From: JBMYTN01 sp049604415 | Lineage (GTDB): Bacteria > Pseudomonadota > Alphaproteobacteria > Rhodospirillales > Rhodospirillaceae | NCBI GenBank assembly: GCA_049604415.1 | Contig: JBMYTN010000010.1 | Span: 1-64,000, forward strand | Length of the DNA: 64,000 nt | Direction of reading: 5' to 3' | Shown here: piece after piece, positions 61,161-64,000 of the stretch | Layout of the letters: each line of letters begins with the position of its first letter | Numbering within the stretch: position 1 is the stretch's first letter | The notes under the pieces: model-generated | What the model saw: only the letters and a program-made list of their open reading frames with translations | Database searches by the model: none | Told to the model about the DNA's origin: nothing | Position numbers and translations under genes: made by a program

Positions 61161-62471
61161 ATGACCTATTCTCCTCCGATCAAGACTGAATCCTGGGGCC
61201 GGGTGGACAAGCCGGACCAGCGCACGGCCTTTCCCAGCTTCCGCAAGGATGTGGTCAAAGCCCTGACCGACCGGGAACAGGACAGTGTGCTGAGCATTGG
61301 TTTGCGCCGGTCCTATGGCGACAGCACCCTGAACCCGGAGGGACGGTTGATCGACATGACCCATTTGGATCGGGTCATGGCTTTTGATACGGAAAACGGG
61401 ATTTTGCGCGCCGAGGCCGGGTTGGCGCTGCAACAGCTGCTGCGCCTGACGGTGCCCAAGGGCTGGTTTGTCCGCACCACGCCGGGCACCCGCTTTGTCA
61501 CCCTGGGCGGTGCGGTTGCCAATGATGTTCATGGCAAAAACCACCACAAGGTCGGCAGCTTCGGCAATACGGTGCGCTGCTTGGGCCTGGAGCGCAGCGA
61601 TGGCTCCAGCCTGGTGCTTTCGGAGAACGAAAATCCCGAGCTGTTCCGGGCCACCATTGGCGGCCTTGGGCTGACCGGGGCCATCACCTGGGTTGAGATC
61701 GAGCTGGAAAAAATTGCGAGCGCCTTTGTGGATGTGGAACGGATCCCGTTTGAGACGGTGGATGCGTTTTTCACCCTGGCGGAGGCTTCGGGCGACTTTG
61801 AGCATACGGTGGCCTGGATCGATGCCAGCAGCAAAGGCCGGGGCATTTTCCAGCAAGGCAATTGGAGCAAGACCGGGGGGCTGGATCCGCATCCGCCGAA
61901 GATCAAGCTTTCCATGCCGATGGACTTCCCCGGCTTCACCCTGAACAAATGGTCTGTGCGGGCCTTTAACGAGGTCTATTTCCGCAAGCAGGCTGCCGGG
62001 GATGCCAAATTCACCCAGCATTACGCCCCCTTCTTCCACCCGCTGGACAGCATTGGGACCTGGAACCGGATGTATGGCCAGCGCGGTTTTTACCAATATC
62101 AATGTGTTCTGCCGCCCGAAGCGGCCAAGGAAGCGGTGCGGGAACTGTTGGCTCAGATTTCGGCGGCGGGCGCGGGGTCTTTCCTGGCGGTGCTGAAGAC
62201 CATGGGGACCGTGCCGTCCCGGGGCCTGCTGTCCTTCCCCCGGGAAGGGGCAACCTTGGCGCTTGATTTTCCCAATCTGGGTCAAGAGACAGTGGATCTT
62301 ATGGGTCGCCTGGACGCAGTCGTGTCCGAGGCCAAGGGGCGGCTTTATCCGGCCAAGGACGGACGGATGCCAGCGGCCATGTTCCAAGCCGGTTATCCCG
62401 GGTTCGAGGCGTTTAAGGCCTATGTGGATCCGGCATTCAGTTCAGCGTTTTGGCGGAGGGTCAGTGTATGA
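61161..62471 (+). CDS. DprE1-like FAD-dependent oxidase
   Basis: A 436-residue VAO-type flavoprotein. The FAD domain contains LSIGLRRSYGDSTLNPEG, RTTPGTRFVTLGGAVANDVH followed by GKNHHKVGSFGN, and GGLGLTGAITWVEIELEKI. The substrate part includes GFYQYQCVLPPEAAKEAV. These match decaprenylphosphoryl-beta-D-ribose 2'-oxidase (DprE1), which makes the 2'-keto intermediate. It is flanked by a UbiA-type transferase and a DprE2-like reductase, as in the mycobacterial pathway. Its stop overlaps the next ATG. Confidence 0.88.
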   Translation: MTYSPPIKTESWGRVDKPDQRTAFPSFRKDVVKALTDREQDSVLSIGLRRSYGDSTLNPEGRLIDMTHLDRVMAFDTENGILRAEAGLALQQLLRLTVPKGWFVRTTPGTRFVTLGGAVANDVHGKNHHKVGSFGNTVRCLGLERSDGSSLVLSENENPELFRATIGGLGLTGAITWVEIELEKIASAFVDVERIPFETVDAFFTLAEASGDFEHTVAWIDASSKGRGIFQQGNWSKTGGLDPHPPKIKLSMPMDFPGFTLNKWSVRAFNEVYFRKQAAGDAKFTQHYAPFFHPLDSIGTWNRMYGQRGFYQYQCVLPPEAAKEAVRELLAQISAAGAGSFLAVLKTMGTVPSRGLLSFPREGATLALDFPNLGQETVDLMGRLDAVVSEAKGRLYPAKDGRMPAAMFQAGYPGFEAFKAYVDPAFSSAFWRRVSV

Positions 62472-63232
62472 GCACAGCGATGCGTGGGGAACGGGTGATC
62501 ATCCTGGGGGCCTTATCCGCCATTGGCGAGGCCACGGCCCGGGAATACGCCACCGCTGGGGCCAAGCTGATCCTGGTCGCCCGGGATGGCGACCGCTTAA
62601 GCCAGGTTGCTGCGGATCTGACTTCCCGAGGGGCCGCCCAGGTCGAGACCGAAGCACTGGATCTGGCTGCCGTAAGCGATCCCCATGCCAGCCTGGCCGC
62701 CATGGCGGCGCGCTTTGATGGACCGGTGGATGCGGTGCAGTTGTTCTATGGCGTGTTGGGCGATCAGGAAAAAGCCCAAACCGATAACGCCGAGTTTGAC
62801 AAGATCCTCCATGTCAATTTCACCAGCGCGGCGGGTTGGTGCAATGCGGCAGCGGGCCTGCTCGAAAAACAGGACCATGGAGTGTTGGTGGCGATTTGTT
62901 CCGTGGCGGGGGATCGGGGCCGACAATCCAATTATGTCTACGGCGCAGCCAAGGGCGGTTTGACCTTGTTGGTCCAAGGCATCGCCCACCGTCTGGCCAA
63001 GGGCAAGGCCCGGGCCGTGGCGGTGAAGCTGGGCTTTGTCGATACACCGATGACGGCACATCTGGAGAAAGGGGGGCCGCTCTGGGCCAAGCCCGATCAG
63101 ATCGGCAAAAGCCTGGTGGGGGTGGCCCGCAAGCCCGGACGCCCGGTAATTTACATGCCGTTTTTCTGGGCTCTGATCATGACCATCATCAAGTCGGTGC
63201 CCTCAGCCATTTTCCACAAAACCAAGCTTTAG
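62468..63232 (+). CDS. DprE2-like short-chain dehydrogenase
   Basis: A 254-residue SDR. The cofactor motif reads ILGALSAIGEATAREYA (GxxSxIG), the catalytic Ser lies in ICSVAGDRG and YxxxK in NYVYGAAKGGLTLL. The C-terminal hydrophobic segment (VIYMPFFWALIMTIIKSVPS) is typical of DprE2, which reduces the 2'-keto intermediate to decaprenylphosphoryl-arabinose with NADH. ATGA overlap with the DprE1 gene shows coupled translation. Confidence 0.87.
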   Translation: MSTAMRGERVIILGALSAIGEATAREYATAGAKLILVARDGDRLSQVAADLTSRGAAQVETEALDLAAVSDPHASLAAMAARFDGPVDAVQLFYGVLGDQEKAQTDNAEFDKILHVNFTSAAGWCNAAAGLLEKQDHGVLVAICSVAGDRGRQSNYVYGAAKGGLTLLVQGIAHRLAKGKARAVAVKLGFVDTPMTAHLEKGGPLWAKPDQIGKSLVGVARKPGRPVIYMPFFWALIMTIIKSVPSAIFHKTKL

Positions 63233-63693
63233 AGCTGTTCCTTATCCTGGGCTTCGCCAGCGGCGTCCGGCTTTTTTTCCTGGGCGAAGCTGAAATATTT
63301 GTGGCCGAGATAGCTGGAGATCATCGGTACCGAAACGCCGATCATATGGGCGATTTCCAGCGGGAAGAAGGTCATCCCGATCCAGGGGAATAGATATTCC
63401 CCCAAGCCGACGCTGATCAGCCAGACCTGGATCACGGCGACCACATTGACCAACCCGAAGCGGATGAACTCTTGTTTGGTGGACAGTTTGGATTGCTCGA
63501 AAACAAAGCGCTTGGAGAGCAGGAACGCCGTGACCATGCCGCACAGATAGGCCAGCACAATGGCAATGCGGAATTCCATCAGAAAATTAAACAGATAGCG
63601 GCTGACCACATTCACCCCGGCGGCAAAGCCGCCGACCAACACGAACAGGGCGAATTGGCGCGAGCCGAAGAGTTTCGTCAGAAACCCGATCAT
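63229..63693 (-). CDS. GtrA-family membrane protein
   Basis: A 154-residue inner-membrane protein with four helices (LFVLVGGFAAGVNVVSRYLF, then IVLAYLCGMVTAFLLSKRFV, and two more). GtrA proteins take part in flipping or transferring polyprenyl-linked sugars. Next to the DprE1/E2 genes it may handle decaprenylphosphoryl-arabinose. It is convergent with the DprE2 gene (3' ends overlap by 4 nt) and its ATG overlaps the stop of the partial gene to the right. Confidence 0.88.
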   Translation of the reverse strand: MIGFLTKLFGSRQFALFVLVGGFAAGVNVVSRYLFNFLMEFRIAIVLAYLCGMVTAFLLSKRFVFEQSKLSTKQEFIRFGLVNVVAVIQVWLISVGLGEYLFPWIGMTFFPLEIAHMIGVSVPMISSYLGHKYFSFAQEKKPDAAGEAQDKEQL

Positions 63694-64000
63694 TCCGCGA
63701 TGCCCTTGCGCGGTTGGGCACCCGTGCCAATGCAGGCGACCATTTCCTTAGCCAGACGCGCACCTTCGGAAATGCCGCGATCCTCGGGGTAGTAGAACGA
63801 GGTATCCGCGACCATCAGTCCGGAGACCTCCGCCGGTGCAATATCGGGCAGCATGTCCAGGAAGGAGGGCGGGCAAACCGGCTGGGCATATTTCAGCCGC
63901 CCGGCCTGGGCATCGATGAAATCCTCGTCTGTCAGGTCCGGATTGATCATCTTCAGGAACGCGCGGGACTGGTCGATGAACTGCGACAGGGGCTCCTGGA
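63690..64000 (-). CDS. C-terminal part of an FAD/NAD(P)-dependent oxidoreductase (partial)
   Basis: The gene runs in from beyond the window; the visible 102 residues end it. The frame is open to base 64000 (SQFIDQSRAFLKMINPDLTD), so the ATG at 63950 is internal. LMVADTSFYYPEDRGISEGA resembles the FAD-binding C-terminus of amine-oxidase-like or UDP-galactopyranose-mutase-like flavoproteins that often accompany GtrA and arabinan-precursor genes. The precise enzyme cannot be told from this fragment. It overlaps the GtrA gene start by 4 nt (ATGA). Confidence 0.7.
   Translation of the reverse strand, partial: QEPLSQFIDQSRAFLKMINPDLTDEDFIDAQAGRLKYAQPVCPPSFLDMLPDIAPAEVSGLMVADTSFYYPEDRGISEGARLAKEMVACIGTGAQPRKGIAE

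Overview
The window is chromosomal DNA from a GC-rich alphaproteobacterium, most likely of the Rhodospirillales. The evidence is the short-form HisG, the alphaproteobacteria-typical UPF0262 family, the gene order hisD / UPF0262 / LMW phosphatase / infA / maf / RNase E-G / yacG / tRNA-Phe, and a possibly marine trait (acuR-acuI). All calls come from reading the sequence; no database search was possible. A run of ten Ns at 30649-30658 shows that this is a draft assembly.

Layout. 1-900: the end of a CRISPR array with 36-nt repeats and 30-nt spacers, type II-C-like, with no cas genes in view. It is followed by a possible structured RNA with a strong terminator and by tRNA-Thr. 1.6-9.3 kb: a housekeeping block (small basic protein, murA, hisG, hisD, UPF0262, phosphatase, infA, maf, a divergent RNase E/G, yacG, tRNA-Phe). 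9.3-18.2 kb: an accessory-looking stretch with a tandem duplication behind tRNA-Phe, an AT-rich SGNH-hydrolase-like gene, two membrane histidine kinases, a cyclic-nucleotide-binding protein, a PLP decarboxylase and a periplasmic sugar-binding-type lipoprotein beside a Cache-domain kinase. 18.4-21.0 kb: an AhpD-like protein and acuR-acuI with operators. 21.4-28.8 kb: an HD-GYP and GGDEF pair, then a PepSY / response regulator / histidine kinase operon. 29-34.8 kb: an Mla-type lipid transport operon preceded by a SpoIIE phosphatase/kinase fusion and a STAS protein. 34.9-43.3 kb: photolyase, EamA transporter, three proteins of unknown role (one with Sel1-like repeats) and a large GGDEF-EAL protein. 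43.6-44.9 kb: an O-antigen-ligase-like protein.

The most interesting region is 45.0-59.3 kb, a self-contained type I secretion locus. Two paralogous cadherin/Ig-repeat giant proteins (1111 and 1114 aa) precede a PrtD-type ABC exporter and an HlyD-type adaptor. On the opposite strand lie two paralogous V8/trypsin-like serine proteases (476 aa each), with a peptidoglycan-binding-domain protein between them. All four cargo proteins lack signal peptides and share one C-terminal module of about 220 residues. It contains DxDGDG calcium-loop motifs and ends in FYDDWQ plus two residues. RTX nonapeptides are absent. The two giant genes share an upstream element, TATGGT-N10-ACCATA followed by AGAGTAG, about 157 nt before the start codon; a half copy lies at a similar distance before one protease. 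I infer that the module is the secretion/display signal for this exporter and that adhesins and proteases are delivered together.

59.7-64 kb: a decaprenylphosphoryl-arabinose-type pathway (HAD-UbiA fusion, DprE1-like oxidase, DprE2-like SDR, GtrA-like membrane protein, and the end of an FAD oxidoreductase).
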